DNA of 64,000 nt from Stappia taiwanensis (GTDB lineage Bacteria > Pseudomonadota > Alphaproteobacteria > Rhizobiales > Stappiaceae). Each line of letters opens with the position of its first letter. Position 1 is the first letter of the stretch. The notes below the pieces were generated by a model, which searched no databases, had not been told where the DNA came from, and was given only the letters and a program-made list of their open reading frames with translations. The translations under genes were made by a program, and so were the position numbers. Positions 1-8,778 of the stretch are shown in pieces. Location: the NCBI RefSeq assembly GCF_014635285.1, contig NZ_BMCR01000001.1:310001-374000 (forward strand). The letters run 5' to 3'.

Positions 1-170
1 ATGCCCTGATGACCAACTTTCACCTGCCGCGATCGACCCTGTTCATGCTGGTCAGCGCCTTTTCCGGGCTTGAGACCATGCATCGGGCCTACGCCCATGC
101 GATCGCTGGCGGCTACCGATTCTATTCCTACGGCGATGCGTCGCTGCTGTTTCCCAAGGATGGTTCATGA
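1..170 (+). CDS. queA: queA, C-terminal fragment (tRNA ribosyltransferase-isomerase)
   Basis: Only the last 55 codons are present; the first complete codon starts at base 3. The translation contains [12 protein letters not shown], then SAFSG and a [12 protein letters not shown] tail, which is the C-terminal signature of QueA. QueA uses S-adenosylmethionine to convert 7-aminomethyl-deazaguanine in tRNA into epoxyqueuosine. Its TGA overlaps the ATG of the next gene, tgt (ATGA), so the two queuosine genes are probably translated together. Confidence 0.93.
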   Translation, partial: ALMTNFHLPRSTLFMLVSAFSGLETMHRAYAHAIAGGYRFYSYGDASLLFPKDGS

Positions 171-1312
171 CCGATCGTTTTGCCTTCAGGTTGCTGGCGC
201 GCGACGGCGCGGCCCGGCGCGGCGAAATTCGTACTCCGCACGGGACGGTGCAGACCCCCGCCTTCATGCCGGTCGGCACGCAAGGGACCGTCAAGGCGAT
301 GTATCCCGAACAGGTGCGTGCGCTCGGCTCCGACGTGGTGCTCGGCAACACCTATCACCTGATGCTGCGGCCGACGGCGGAGCGGGTTGCGCGTCTGGGG
401 GGCTTGCACAAGTTCATGAACTGGCCGCACACAATCCTTACCGATTCCGGTGGCTTTCAGGTGATGTCGCTGGCTCAGCTTCGCAAGCTGACCGAAAATG
501 GCGTCACCTTTCAGAGTCATGTGGACGGCAGCCGTCACGAGATGACACCGGAGCGCTCGGTCGAGATCCAGCAATTGCTCGGCTCCGATATCCAGATGCA
601 GCTCGATGAATGCATCGCCCTGCCGGCGGCGCGCGACGATGTGGAACGGGCGATGCGCCTGTCGCTCCGTTGGGCGGAGCGCTCCCGGCGCAAGTTCGAG
701 GAGATGGGCGGCCCGGAGCGGGGGCAGGCGCTCTACGGCATCGTTCAGGGCGGCGATGTGCCCGACCTCAGGGTGATCTCGGCAACCGAACTCGGCGCCA
801 TGCCGTTCGAAGGTTATTCGGTCGGCGGGCTTGCCGTCGGTGAGCCGCAGGACGTGATGTTGCGGATGCTGGAGGAAACCACCCCGGCCATGCCCGAGGA
901 CAAGCCGCGCTACCTGATGGGCGTCGGCACGCCGGAGGATATTCTGGAAAGCGTCGCGCGCGGTATCGACCAGTTCGACTGTGTGATGCCGACCCGCGCC
1001 GGCCGGCATGGTCTGGCCTATACCCGCTTCGGCAAGGTCAACCTGAAGAATGCCCGCCATGCGGAAGACCATCGTCCGCTCGACGAAGAGGCGGAGTGCC
1101 CGGCGGCCCGGGACTACAGCCGCGCCTATCTGCATCACCTTGTGAAGGCGGGGGAGGGGCTGGCGGCGATGCTGCTGACCTGGAACAACCTGGCCTACTA
1201 CCAGAGCCTGATGAAGGGCATTCGCGAGGCGATCGAGGCGGGACGGTTCGAGGATTTCCGCAACGAGACGCGCGAAAACTGGGCGCGCGGCGACATCTCA
1301 AAGCTGGCATAG
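167..1312 (+). CDS. tgt: Queuine/preQ1 tRNA-ribosyltransferase (Tgt) with degenerate zinc site
   Basis: A 381-residue protein of the usual bacterial Tgt length. It exchanges guanine 34 of GUN-anticodon tRNAs for preQ1. The catalytic regions are intact: [17 protein letters not shown] and [13 protein letters not shown] with the nucleophilic Asp. The zinc site is not. Known Tgts use a CxCxxC triad plus a His 26 residues after the last Cys. Here these four positions are Ala309, Cys311, Ala314 and Asn340 ([13 protein letters not shown] and TWNNLAYY), so three of four ligands are gone. Joint loss of three ligands in an otherwise well-conserved protein suggests a zinc-independent form rather than a dead enzyme. 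It overlaps queA by 4 bases. Confidence 0.96.
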   Translation: MTDRFAFRLLARDGAARRGEIRTPHGTVQTPAFMPVGTQGTVKAMYPEQVRALGSDVVLGNTYHLMLRPTAERVARLGGLHKFMNWPHTILTDSGGFQVMSLAQLRKLTENGVTFQSHVDGSRHEMTPERSVEIQQLLGSDIQMQLDECIALPAARDDVERAMRLSLRWAERSRRKFEEMGGPERGQALYGIVQGGDVPDLRVISATELGAMPFEGYSVGGLAVGEPQDVMLRMLEETTPAMPEDKPRYLMGVGTPEDILESVARGIDQFDCVMPTRAGRHGLAYTRFGKVNLKNARHAEDHRPLDEEAECPAARDYSRAYLHHLVKAGEGLAAMLLTWNNLAYYQSLMKGIREAIEAGRFEDFRNETRENWARGDISKLA

Positions 1313-1484
1313 GCTGGTCGGCGTGCATCAGAGGTGCCGGTTGCCGTGCGTGGCGAATACGAGAATGCACAGTTTGCCGTTTACCGGGCTTGAACGCTCC
1401 GGCGCTACGCTCCAGGGCGATGTAAGCTCCTGTGAAAACAGGTTCTTGCCTGAGGTTGTGGTGGTCGGGGGAGTTTGAAGGTCA

Positions 1485-1805
1485 ATGGCGGCTGACAAAC
1501 CAACAGTGCGAGGCGAGATTCGTTCCGTTCCTCGGGCGGACTGCTCGCTCCCGGCCGTTCTGCATGACAAGGGCATGGAGATTGCCTGCGTCATTGAGAA
1601 CCTCAGCATTTCCGGCTGTCGGGTGCGTTTGCCGCGCCGGGCCTTGCTTAGTGAGAATTTTATCCTGGAGTTCTCAGGTCGCGGTATTCGCGTTGCCGCC
1701 GAACTTGTGTGGCTCAACGGCGAGGAAGCGGGATTGCGCTTCCACCACGAACGGCCGGCTGACGTCCCTTCCGAGACGGCAACCGTTCAGGTCGATGTGC
1801 CGTAG
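1485..1805 (+). CDS. PilZ-domain protein, predicted c-di-GMP receptor
   Basis: A 106-residue single-domain protein. Both halves of the PilZ c-di-GMP site are visible: RxxxR at residues 13-17 (RSVPR) and NxSxxG at 39-44 (NLSISG), followed by the usual LVWLNGEEAGLRF ending. It should therefore bind cyclic di-GMP; its effector target cannot be read from sequence. There is no signal peptide or membrane segment. It stands alone, 172 bases after tgt and convergent with the transglycosylase gene. A GGDEF-EAL gene lies about 1.3 kb downstream on the other strand, so c-di-GMP signalling genes cluster here. Confidence 0.85.
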   Translation: MAADKPTVRGEIRSVPRADCSLPAVLHDKGMEIACVIENLSISGCRVRLPRRALLSENFILEFSGRGIRVAAELVWLNGEEAGLRFHHERPADVPSETATVQVDVP

Positions 1806-1832
1806 ACACGGCCCGCGCGAGACCGGCGGGCG

Positions 1833-3029
1833 TCAAAGGCGGTTCAGCAGGGCAGGTGTCGGCCAGCCATCTGCCGGGATGCCGAGACGGAGTTGCTCGG
1901 CCTGCACGGCGGCGCGGGTTCCGGAGCCGAGAATGCCGTCGATCTTGCCAACGTCATACCCCCGCTTGCGCAGCCGCGTCTGCAAGGCCTTCATCTGCGC
2001 ATCCGAAAGCCCGGTATCGGGGGAGCCGGCCTGGTAGCGCGGCGCACCGGCGAGGCGGGTTGCGAAATAGGCCGCGGTCGTCGTGTAGATGAACGACTGG
2101 TTCCACTCCAGATAGACCCGGTAGTTGGGGTAGGCGAGGAACGCCGGCCCTTTCCGCCCCTGCGGCAGCAGCAGCGCGGCGGGCAGCCGGCCATCGGGCA
2201 ATTGGCCGGAGCGGGCGCGCACGCCCTGTGCCGCCCAGTCGTCGGTGGTCAACTCGAATTGCACGCCGCTTTTTTCCCAGGTGAGAGTGTCGGGAAGGAC
2301 GACCTCCTGCAACCAGGGCTCGCCGGCGCGCCAGCCAAGGCTCTGGATGAAGCGGGCAGCGGTGAGGATGGTGTCGGGCGCGCTTTTCTTCAGGTCCACA
2401 TGTCCGTTGCCGTCGCCATCGACGCCGAAGCGGATGATGTCCTGCGGTAGCATCTGCACCTGGCCGATTTCCCCGGCCCAGGCGCCCGTGGTGCGCGCCG
2501 GGTCGAGATCGCCATGTTCCACCATCCGGATGGCGGCCAGCAACTGTGGGCGAAACAGCTCCGGCCGCCGACAGTCATGGGCAAGGGTCGCCAGGGCATT
2601 GACCGTGTTGAAATCGCCCTGAACCGCGCCGTAGTCGGTCTCCAGCCCCCAGAACGCGGTGATCACCGGCCCCGGCACCCCGTAGTCCCGTTCGGCACGG
2701 GCAAAGACCTTGGCGTATTTCGACAGATTGCCGGCGCCATGCTTCAGCCGGTAGCCGCTGACTGCCCGTTTGGAAAAGGTGAGGAAGGTCTGTTTGAACA
2801 CCCCTTGCGCGCGATCGCGCGCCAGCACCTTGCGATTTATCCGCGCATTGGCCAGCGTCCGCGAGATGGCCGCATCGGACAGCCCCTCGGCGCGCGCGTC
2901 GCGGCGTACGCCATTGAGAAAGGATCCGAAATCGCCGCCGCAGGGGGCGCCGGCCGCATTGGCGGTCGGACTGCCGGCGAGGAGAGCTGCAAGGCAGGCG
3001 GACGCGAGGGGCAAGGTCATGCGGATCAT
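1833..3029 (-). CDS. Lytic murein transglycosylase, MltB-like, with peptidoglycan-binding domain
   Basis: A 398-residue exported enzyme that cleaves the glycan strand of peptidoglycan. Residues 1-25 form a signal peptide (cleavage near ANA-AG). The SLT_2/MltB catalytic domain covers roughly 30-325, with the predicted catalytic Glu130 in FWGLETDYGAVQG. A PG_binding_1 domain closes the protein (about 340-398: MKALQTRLRKRGYDVGKIDG..GTRAAV). I chose the start MIRMTLPLAS because it begins the signal peptide and follows a GGAG at 6-bp spacing; longer in-frame starts would bury the signal peptide. There is no lipobox, so it is probably a soluble periplasmic protein. Confidence 0.92.
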   Translation of the reverse strand: MIRMTLPLASACLAALLAGSPTANAAGAPCGGDFGSFLNGVRRDARAEGLSDAAISRTLANARINRKVLARDRAQGVFKQTFLTFSKRAVSGYRLKHGAGNLSKYAKVFARAERDYGVPGPVITAFWGLETDYGAVQGDFNTVNALATLAHDCRRPELFRPQLLAAIRMVEHGDLDPARTTGAWAGEIGQVQMLPQDIIRFGVDGDGNGHVDLKKSAPDTILTAARFIQSLGWRAGEPWLQEVVLPDTLTWEKSGVQFELTTDDWAAQGVRARSGQLPDGRLPAALLLPQGRKGPAFLAYPNYRVYLEWNQSFIYTTTAAYFATRLAGAPRYQAGSPDTGLSDAQMKALQTRLRKRGYDVGKIDGILGSGTRAAVQAEQLRLGIPADGWPTPALLNRL

Positions 3030-3117
3030 CGGGCGCTCCGGCGATTCGTGTCTGAACGTCATGCATGATCGCGGATCGCGGCGCCGATGAACAGGGCCCG
3101 TTGCCGGCGGAGGGCCT

Positions 3118-5280
3118 TCAAGACGAAGCTTGCCGCGCCGCCTTGTCATCGCGCAGATAGATCTCCGCCGTTGCCCGTGGCATCGGAGCGCCGAAGCGGT
3201 ACCCTTGCCCGAAATGGCAACCGCGCTGACGCATGTAACGCTCCTGAGCCTCGGTCTCGATGCCTTCCGCGACGACGTCGGCGCCGAGGCCGTTGGCGAT
3301 CGACAGAAAGCCTTCGATGATGACCTCGGAGGAGCGGTCCTTGCCGATGCCTGCGACAAACTCGGTGTCGATCTTCATCTCGTGGAAGGTGAACTGCCGC
3401 AGATGCTGGAACGAACCGTAACCGGTGCCGAAGTCATCCATGGAAATGCGAACCCCCATGGCTGCAAGCGTTTCCACGTTCTGCCGGATCATCTCGGCCG
3501 CCCGGGCAATGAAGACGTCCTCGGTGATCTCCAGGGTGATCAAGGGCGCCAGATGCGGCACGCTCTCGATCAGCTGGCACAGATCGTCGAGCCCGCTGTG
3601 GCTGGCAAGGGTCGCTTCCTCGATGTTGATCGCCACGCCGCCAGGATCGAGCCCCTGTTGCAGGAAGCCGCCGAGGTCGGCAAGGACCTGGGTGGTGATG
3701 GCTCCGGTGAAGTCGCCCTGAAGGCCGAAGCGGCTGATTCGGGGAAGGAAATCCTCCGGTGTCAGAACACCCTTGGTTGGGTGGTGCCAGCGGGCCAACG
3801 CCTCGAATCCTGCATGGGTCTTGCTGCGCAGGTCGATCTTTGGCTGGTAGTAGGGCACGAAGGCGCCGCTGCGCAGGGCCTCTTCCAGTTCCTCCCGGTC
3901 ATGCACCCCGACCCGCTCCGGTGTCGTGTTCCGGGTGAAGACCGAAAAGGAGGGGCGCTTGTCCTGCTTGGCCGCGTACATCGCCTGATCCGCCGCCGCC
4001 ATCAGCGCTTCCCCATCTCCGTCGATGTCGCTCAGCCGCACGGCGCCGACACTGGCCCCGACACGCAGGACCTTGCCGTCATGGTCGATCGGGTCGCGGG
4101 TGGCATCGAGAAACCGTGTGGCGATTGAGGCCGCATCGAGCGGTCGGTCATCGGAGGTGATGGCGATGCCGAATTCGTCGCCGCCGATCCGCGCGACCAT
4201 GTCGGTGGGGCGCGCCAGCAGCGAAAAGCGTCGCGCCAACTCCCTCAGCACCGCGTCCCCGGCCTCGTGGCCATAGGTGTCGTTGATCGGCTTGAAACTG
4301 TCCAGGTCGATCAAGAGGCAGATCAGATTGTCCTTTTCCGTGTGCGGGGCACGGATCGCCCCTTCAAGGAACAGGTCGAAGGCCTTGCGATTGGCGAGGT
4401 CGGTCAGGCCGTCATGCAGGGCCAGATACTCCAGTTTTACCCGTTTTTCCTCGCGCTCCTCCTCCAGCTTCCGGTTCTCGATCAACACCCGTTGAAGCTC
4501 TCGAACCGACATTGAAATACTGCCGATCTCGTCCGAGCGCCCGCTGTAGGGCACCTCTCCCTTGAGCTTGCCATGAAGCAGGCGATTGATGGTTTGGACC
4601 AGTTCCCGGATCGGGTGGATGATCGCTCGGGACGCGAGATAGCTGGCAAGGACGGCGAGGGCGCCGGCGAGAAGCGATTGCCAGATGAACTTGCGCGCCA
4701 TTTCCCGCGCGTCGCGGCTGGCGCCGTTGGCCCTTTGTTGAAAATGCTGAGACGCATTGGCCGCAGCCTGATGTGCCAGCGATTCCACCCGGCTGAAGAT
4801 GGCATCTCCGCCGCGCGCGGCAACGGCACCGAGCGTGGCGTTGCGCAAGATGAGCAGCATCACCTGTGAGGTGTTGTCCCTGTAGGCGTTGAAGGCATCT
4901 CGCAATCGGCTTGTTCCAGCGACACCGGCGGATTCGAGCATCTGGATGCCGCCATCGGCCTGCCTGAGCTCTTCGTTGATGGATTTCAGGGTTCGTTCCA
5001 GCTCCGCACCCTTGACGCCAATCTGGCTCCAGACCGAGAGCCGGTAAAGGTGGGCATCGATCCGTGCGAGGGACTGCGGTATTTCATAGGCATGGGCCAG
5101 GACGGGAGCGAACTCCTCGTAGCCGGCGGTGAGCACCGCGCGCTGGGTCTTGAGCGTCTGCCAGCCGTGGACGGAAAGGAGCGCGAGGAAGCCGAGCGTC
5201 GCCAGCGGGGCGGCCATCACCTTCAGGAGAATGGGCCAATTGGCCAGTCTGATGCGTTGGATCAAGGCGTCAGTAATCAT
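3118..5280 (-). CDS. Membrane GGDEF-EAL protein (c-di-GMP cyclase/phosphodiesterase)
   Basis: A 720-residue inner-membrane signalling protein: TM1 about 15-40, periplasmic region 41-198, TM2 199-221, HAMP 221-273, GGDEF domain 283-448, EAL domain 465-715. GGDEF is intact at 366-370, with an inhibitory RxxD site five residues upstream (357-360). The EAL side also looks active: EAL at 493-495, a conserved Glu in LEITEDVF, DDFGTGYGS, KID and AEGIETE. Synthesis and hydrolysis are both possible. The start MITDALIQRI overlaps the end of the upstream Cache-like gene by 11 bases, which implies coupled translation and suggests that protein is its sensor partner. Confidence 0.93.
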   Translation of the reverse strand: MITDALIQRIRLANWPILLKVMAAPLATLGFLALLSVHGWQTLKTQRAVLTAGYEEFAPVLAHAYEIPQSLARIDAHLYRLSVWSQIGVKGAELERTLKSINEELRQADGGIQMLESAGVAGTSRLRDAFNAYRDNTSQVMLLILRNATLGAVAARGGDAIFSRVESLAHQAAANASQHFQQRANGASRDAREMARKFIWQSLLAGALAVLASYLASRAIIHPIRELVQTINRLLHGKLKGEVPYSGRSDEIGSISMSVRELQRVLIENRKLEEEREEKRVKLEYLALHDGLTDLANRKAFDLFLEGAIRAPHTEKDNLICLLIDLDSFKPINDTYGHEAGDAVLRELARRFSLLARPTDMVARIGGDEFGIAITSDDRPLDAASIATRFLDATRDPIDHDGKVLRVGASVGAVRLSDIDGDGEALMAAADQAMYAAKQDKRPSFSVFTRNTTPERVGVHDREELEEALRSGAFVPYYQPKIDLRSKTHAGFEALARWHHPTKGVLTPEDFLPRISRFGLQGDFTGAITTQVLADLGGFLQQGLDPGGVAINIEEATLASHSGLDDLCQLIESVPHLAPLITLEITEDVFIARAAEMIRQNVETLAAMGVRISMDDFGTGYGSFQHLRQFTFHEMKIDTEFVAGIGKDRSSEVIIEGFLSIANGLGADVVAEGIETEAQERYMRQRGCHFGQGYRFGAPMPRATAEIYLRDDKAARQASS

Positions 5281-5785
5281 CTTGGAAGGCGCCAGCGCAC
5301 AGAATGCGCTGCCCGTCTTGAAGGAAGAAGCAGGTATGCAGCCCGCGGGCCGAGCGTCCTGTCCTGGGATGAAGAAACAGCAGCGAAAACACTGCCTCGC
5401 CGGTGCCGTCCGCCGACTGTTTCGCAAGTGAGGCCCAGAAGCGTCCCTCAATGTCGGTTATGTTGTTGACGTTGGCTCCGACCAGATCGGGATGTCCGGC
5501 GTCGAACCAGCTGAGGCCATCAGTGGTCACCCCCCAAAGGTGCAGACCGTTGGCATCTCGTTTCCAGGGCGCTGCACCAAAGTCTGCCAACGCGGCTTCC
5601 AGACCGACGGCCTGAACATGGCGACGGGCCAGGGCGGCAAGGTCCGTCACGTCTCGCTGGAGTGCCTCAAGGTCGGATCCGGCCGCGCGCGCATGCAAGC
5701 TCGTCACATTCTCGTCCAGACTCTGACTCTGGGCGGGCAGTGGAGAAAGTGCTGCTGCAACCAAAGATAGAATCACTACCTTCAT
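5270..5785 (-). CDS. Periplasmic single-Cache-like protein paired with the GGDEF-EAL gene
   Basis: A 171-residue protein with a signal peptide at 1-21 (cleavage near AQS-QS) and no later membrane segment. The rest (ARRHVQAVGLEAALADFG..., LHLWGVTTDGLSWFDAGHPDLVGANVNNITDIEGRFW, then a second sheet-rich part) has the repeat pattern of single Cache small-molecule sensor domains. A GGAG lies 6 bases before the ATG. Its stop lies inside the start of the GGDEF-EAL gene. Such stand-alone periplasmic Cache proteins can act as ligand-binding subunits of membrane signalling proteins; that pairing is inferred from gene overlap only, and the ligand is unknown. Confidence 0.72.
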   Translation of the reverse strand: MKVVILSLVAAALSPLPAQSQSLDENVTSLHARAAGSDLEALQRDVTDLAALARRHVQAVGLEAALADFGAAPWKRDANGLHLWGVTTDGLSWFDAGHPDLVGANVNNITDIEGRFWASLAKQSADGTGEAVFSLLFLHPRTGRSARGLHTCFFLQDGQRILCAGAFQDDY

Positions 5786-6063
5786 TAAACGCTCCAGTAT
5801 TTAATAATATTCTGATATTATTCTGTGAAGGAAGATTTAAGAAGCGTGCGCTCAGGGAAATGTACAGGTTTGTTCTCTTCGGTATTTTCTAAAAGTTTAA
5901 TCATGAAGTGGAGGTGATTTCTTTGGTTTGTGCAGGTGCGAGATGTCGCTGAAGTGCGGCGCCCGGGCTCTCGGGGCGACGGGCGCTCACAGTCGGTGGC
6001 TGGTGCTTTTCTGTCGATGCAGCATCGACTAGGGTCCTGCCACCCCTGAAACGGATATCTTGC
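5786..6063. other. Divergent intergenic region with two hairpins
   Basis: This 278-base gap separates the divergent Cache-like and desaturase genes and should hold both promoters. The left part is AT-rich compared with its surroundings. Two inverted repeats lie on the desaturase side: 7-bp arms at 5959-5965 and 5980-5986, and a 17-base element at 6013-6029 (GTCGATG-CAG-CATCGAC). They could be operator or leader structures. I see no convincing gene here. Confidence 0.5.
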
Positions 6064-7164
6064 ATGGCTGATCACTTGGAACTGAATGCGGAGAGTGCTG
6101 CATCCCCCCGCCGGGATGGGATATCGCCGCAATCCCGGCGCCACCTGCAGATGCGCAAGGAAGCTCTGGCTGCTCATCCGCAGCTGCGGGCGCTGGCCGG
6201 CCCGGACTGGCGGACCGTTCTTGCTCTGCCCGTGCTGCTTGGCTTGCATTGGTCGGTCGCCGCAGCCGTTTCGCAAAGCAATCTTCTGGTTGTTTTTCTT
6301 GCTGCCTTTCTTGTCGGTCAGTTCGTGATCCATGCGGCCGGGGCCCTGGTGCATGAGACGGCGCACCGGCTGATTTTTCGCGGGGAGAGGGCGAAGCTTG
6401 CCTTCGATCTCGGATTGGAGACGATTCTCGGCTCCTTTGCCAAGCAACTGACCTATCAGCACGAACATCTGTCGAGCCACCATCCGTATATCGGCGATTA
6501 TGAGCGGGACTATGAGCATGAGGATCTTTGCGCCTTCAAGGCGCGGGAGATGCTGATTGAGGGCCGTCCCCGATTGCAGCGCGTGCTGACCATCGCCACG
6601 CTGGTCGTTCACCTCTTGCCGTTCGGCTTCATCATCAGCGACGAGATCTTTCCCCGGCTGTATCAGCGCCTGACCGGGCGGGTGGCGAAGGATTGGCAGC
6701 GGCACATTCAGGCAACCTCGGCGCCGGTCTGGCAGACGCGCCTGTTCATTGGCTGGTCGCTGGCGGTGAACGCGCTGCTGTTCTGGCTGTTCGGCTTCTA
6801 TGGCTGGCTCTACCACAACTGGGCGCTGTCGATCTTCCTCGGCAAATGCGGAATCAGCAATTTGGGGCAGTCGTTGAGTGAGCATCCCGGCGACAATGAT
6901 CAGGTGCCGACCCGGTCCACCTATGGCTGGATCAACCGGTTTCTGTTCAACACCGGCTATCACAACGAGCATCATACCTTCCCCAACGTGGCCTGGACGC
7001 GGCTGCCGCGTCTGACCGCCGGGGCGCCGGAGGTGTTCAACAGCCGGGCGGAACGCTCCTATCTTGGTTATTGGTGGGCGCATGTTCGCGGCGACTTTCT
7101 CACCTCCCGCCGCAACCCTCTGCAGCAACAGGACCAGAGCGTGCGTTGCCCGCGCGCAAGTTGA
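6064..7164 (+). CDS. Sphingolipid delta-4-type membrane fatty acid desaturase
   Basis: A 366-residue membrane di-iron desaturase with all three histidine boxes: HETAH (97-101), HEHLSSHH (133-140) and HNEHH (300-304). Several features resemble the DES1/DEGS sphingolipid desaturase family rather than DesA-type acyl-lipid desaturases: the N-terminal RRHLQMRKEALAAHPQLRALAGPD stretch, and the last box in TGYHNEHHTFPNVAWTRLPRL. Hydrophobic segments flank the boxes (about 52-95 and 195-275). The likely reaction is introduction of a trans double bond into a long-chain base or a related lipid; the substrate is not proven. It is monocistronic, with palindromes upstream and downstream. Confidence 0.82.
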   Translation: MADHLELNAESAASPRRDGISPQSRRHLQMRKEALAAHPQLRALAGPDWRTVLALPVLLGLHWSVAAAVSQSNLLVVFLAAFLVGQFVIHAAGALVHETAHRLIFRGERAKLAFDLGLETILGSFAKQLTYQHEHLSSHHPYIGDYERDYEHEDLCAFKAREMLIEGRPRLQRVLTIATLVVHLLPFGFIISDEIFPRLYQRLTGRVAKDWQRHIQATSAPVWQTRLFIGWSLAVNALLFWLFGFYGWLYHNWALSIFLGKCGISNLGQSLSEHPGDNDQVPTRSTYGWINRFLFNTGYHNEHHTFPNVAWTRLPRLTAGAPEVFNSRAERSYLGYWWAHVRGDFLTSRRNPLQQQDQSVRCPRAS

Positions 7165-7333
7165 CCGTCGCCATGCCCGCGAGGAGGCGGACAGCCGGCG
7201 CGCGCCATTGGTCGCCTGCGCCTTGCCGGCCAGCGCTTTTCCGGAACGCTGCCGAAAGCCGGGGTCACCATGGGGTAGCCGCGTGGCGGGGCTTGTGTTT
7301 TGAGGGCTGATGCGCTTTGACTGCCGAAGCCTG

Positions 7334-7355
7334 AGATTCCCCGCGCGGGGAATCT
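7334..7355. repeat. 22-bp perfect palindrome between desaturase and proS
   Basis: The arms AGATTCCCCGC and GCGGGGAATCT abut with no spacer. It lies 58 bases upstream of the proS ATG and 169 bases after the desaturase stop, with no T-run after it. This fits a dimeric-regulator operator or a weak hairpin better than a terminator. Its role is unknown. Confidence 0.6.
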
Positions 7356-7412
7356 GCGCCGACCAAGACCCCGCCGCTTTCTCCCGCGCGCGACAACCGA
7401 GTGACGCACCCT

Positions 7413-8741
7413 ATGCATCTGTCCCGCTACTTCCTCCCCATTCTCAAGGAAACGCCGAAAGAGGCGGAGATCGTGTCGCACCGGCTGATGCTGCGCGCCG
7501 GCATGATCCGTCAGGAGACGGCGGGTATCTATGCCTGGTTGCCGATGGGGCTCAGGGTCTTGCGCAAGATCGAGCAGATCGTGCGAGAGGAGCAGAACCG
7601 GGCCGGGGCGCAGGAACTGTTGATGCCGACCGTGCAGCCCGCCGATCTGTGGCGCGAGAGCGGGCGCTACGATGCCTATGGCAAGGAAATGCTGCGCATC
7701 ACCGACCGCCACGAGCGCGAGATGCTGTTTGGCCCGACCAACGAGGAGATGGTGACCGACATCTTCCGCGCGTCGGTGAAGAGCTACCGCGATCTGCCGC
7801 TCAACCTCTATCACATTCAGTGGAAGTTCCGCGACGAGGTGCGTCCGCGCTTCGGCGTGATGCGCGGCCGCGAGTTCCTGATGAAGGATGCCTATTCCTT
7901 CGATCTGGACAAGGAAAGCGCGCGCCACGCCTACAACCGTATGTTCGTCGCCTATCTTCGCACCTTCGCCCGCATGGGGCTGAAGGCGATTCCGATGCGC
8001 GCGGATACGGGCCCGATCGGCGGCGACATGAGCCACGAGTTCATCATTCTCGCCTCCACCGGCGAGAGCGAGGTGTTCTGCGACAAGGCGATCCTCGATC
8101 TGCCGATTCCCGGCGAGGACACGGATTTCACCGCCGATCTGAGCCCGGTCATCACCGACTGGACAACCCCTTACGCTGCCACCGACGAGATGCACGATAC
8201 GGCCGCCTTCGAGGCGGTTCCGGAAGCGGAGCGCATGTCCGCGCGCGGCATCGAGGTTGGCCATATCTTCTATTTCGGCACCAAGTATTCCGAACCGATG
8301 AATGCCAAGGTGACCGGCCCGGATGGCGCCGAAGTGCCGGTGCACATGGGCTCCTATGGTGTCGGCGTGTCCCGCCTGCTCGGTGCGATCATCGAGGCGC
8401 ATCACGATGACGATGGCATCGTCTGGCCGGCATCGGTCGCGCCGTTCCATGTGGGCATCATCAATCTGAAGCCGGGCGATGCGGCCACGGATGCCGCCTG
8501 CGCCGATCTCGAAGCTCAACTGGCAAAAGCCGGTCTCGACGTGCTTGTCGACGATGTCGACAGCCGGGCCGGCGCGAAGTTCGCGACCATGGATCTGATC
8601 GGCCTGCCGTATCAGCTGATCGTCGGCCCGCGCGGGCTGAAGGACGGTGTGGTCGAGGTGAAGGCACGGGCAAGCGGGGAACGCGCCACGCTTTCGCCGC
8701 AAGAAGCGGTCAATCGCTTGATTGGCGAGCTGTCCTCCTGA
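7413..8741 (+). CDS. proS: Prolyl-tRNA synthetase (ProS, short alphaproteobacterial type)
   Basis: A 442-residue class II synthetase that charges tRNA-Pro. The start [20 protein letters not shown] matches the usual N-terminus of the alphaproteobacterial type; an in-frame GTG 12 bases upstream (7401) is an alternative. Class II motifs are visible ([60 protein letters not shown]), followed by the anticodon-binding domain (about 345-442). The long bacterial editing insertion is absent, as is normal for this shorter type. It heads the proS-lolC-lolD group. Confidence 0.96.
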   Translation: MHLSRYFLPILKETPKEAEIVSHRLMLRAGMIRQETAGIYAWLPMGLRVLRKIEQIVREEQNRAGAQELLMPTVQPADLWRESGRYDAYGKEMLRITDRHEREMLFGPTNEEMVTDIFRASVKSYRDLPLNLYHIQWKFRDEVRPRFGVMRGREFLMKDAYSFDLDKESARHAYNRMFVAYLRTFARMGLKAIPMRADTGPIGGDMSHEFIILASTGESEVFCDKAILDLPIPGEDTDFTADLSPVITDWTTPYAATDEMHDTAAFEAVPEAERMSARGIEVGHIFYFGTKYSEPMNAKVTGPDGAEVPVHMGSYGVGVSRLLGAIIEAHHDDDGIVWPASVAPFHVGIINLKPGDAATDAACADLEAQLAKAGLDVLVDDVDSRAGAKFATMDLIGLPYQLIVGPRGLKDGVVEVKARASGERATLSPQEAVNRLIGELSS

Positions 8742-8778
8742 GACGGGCCGTTCGCCCCATGCAAGGCAAGAGACAGGT

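Noticed and set aside
6064-7164. Eukaryotic contamination because of the DES1-like desaturase
   Set aside because: It has bacterial codon use, no introns, and is embedded between bacterial genes in continuous sequence.
7401-7412. GTG at 7401 as the proS start
   Set aside because: The ATG at 7413 gives the standard family N-terminus (MHLSRYF); the extra four residues are not conserved, though the choice is not certain.
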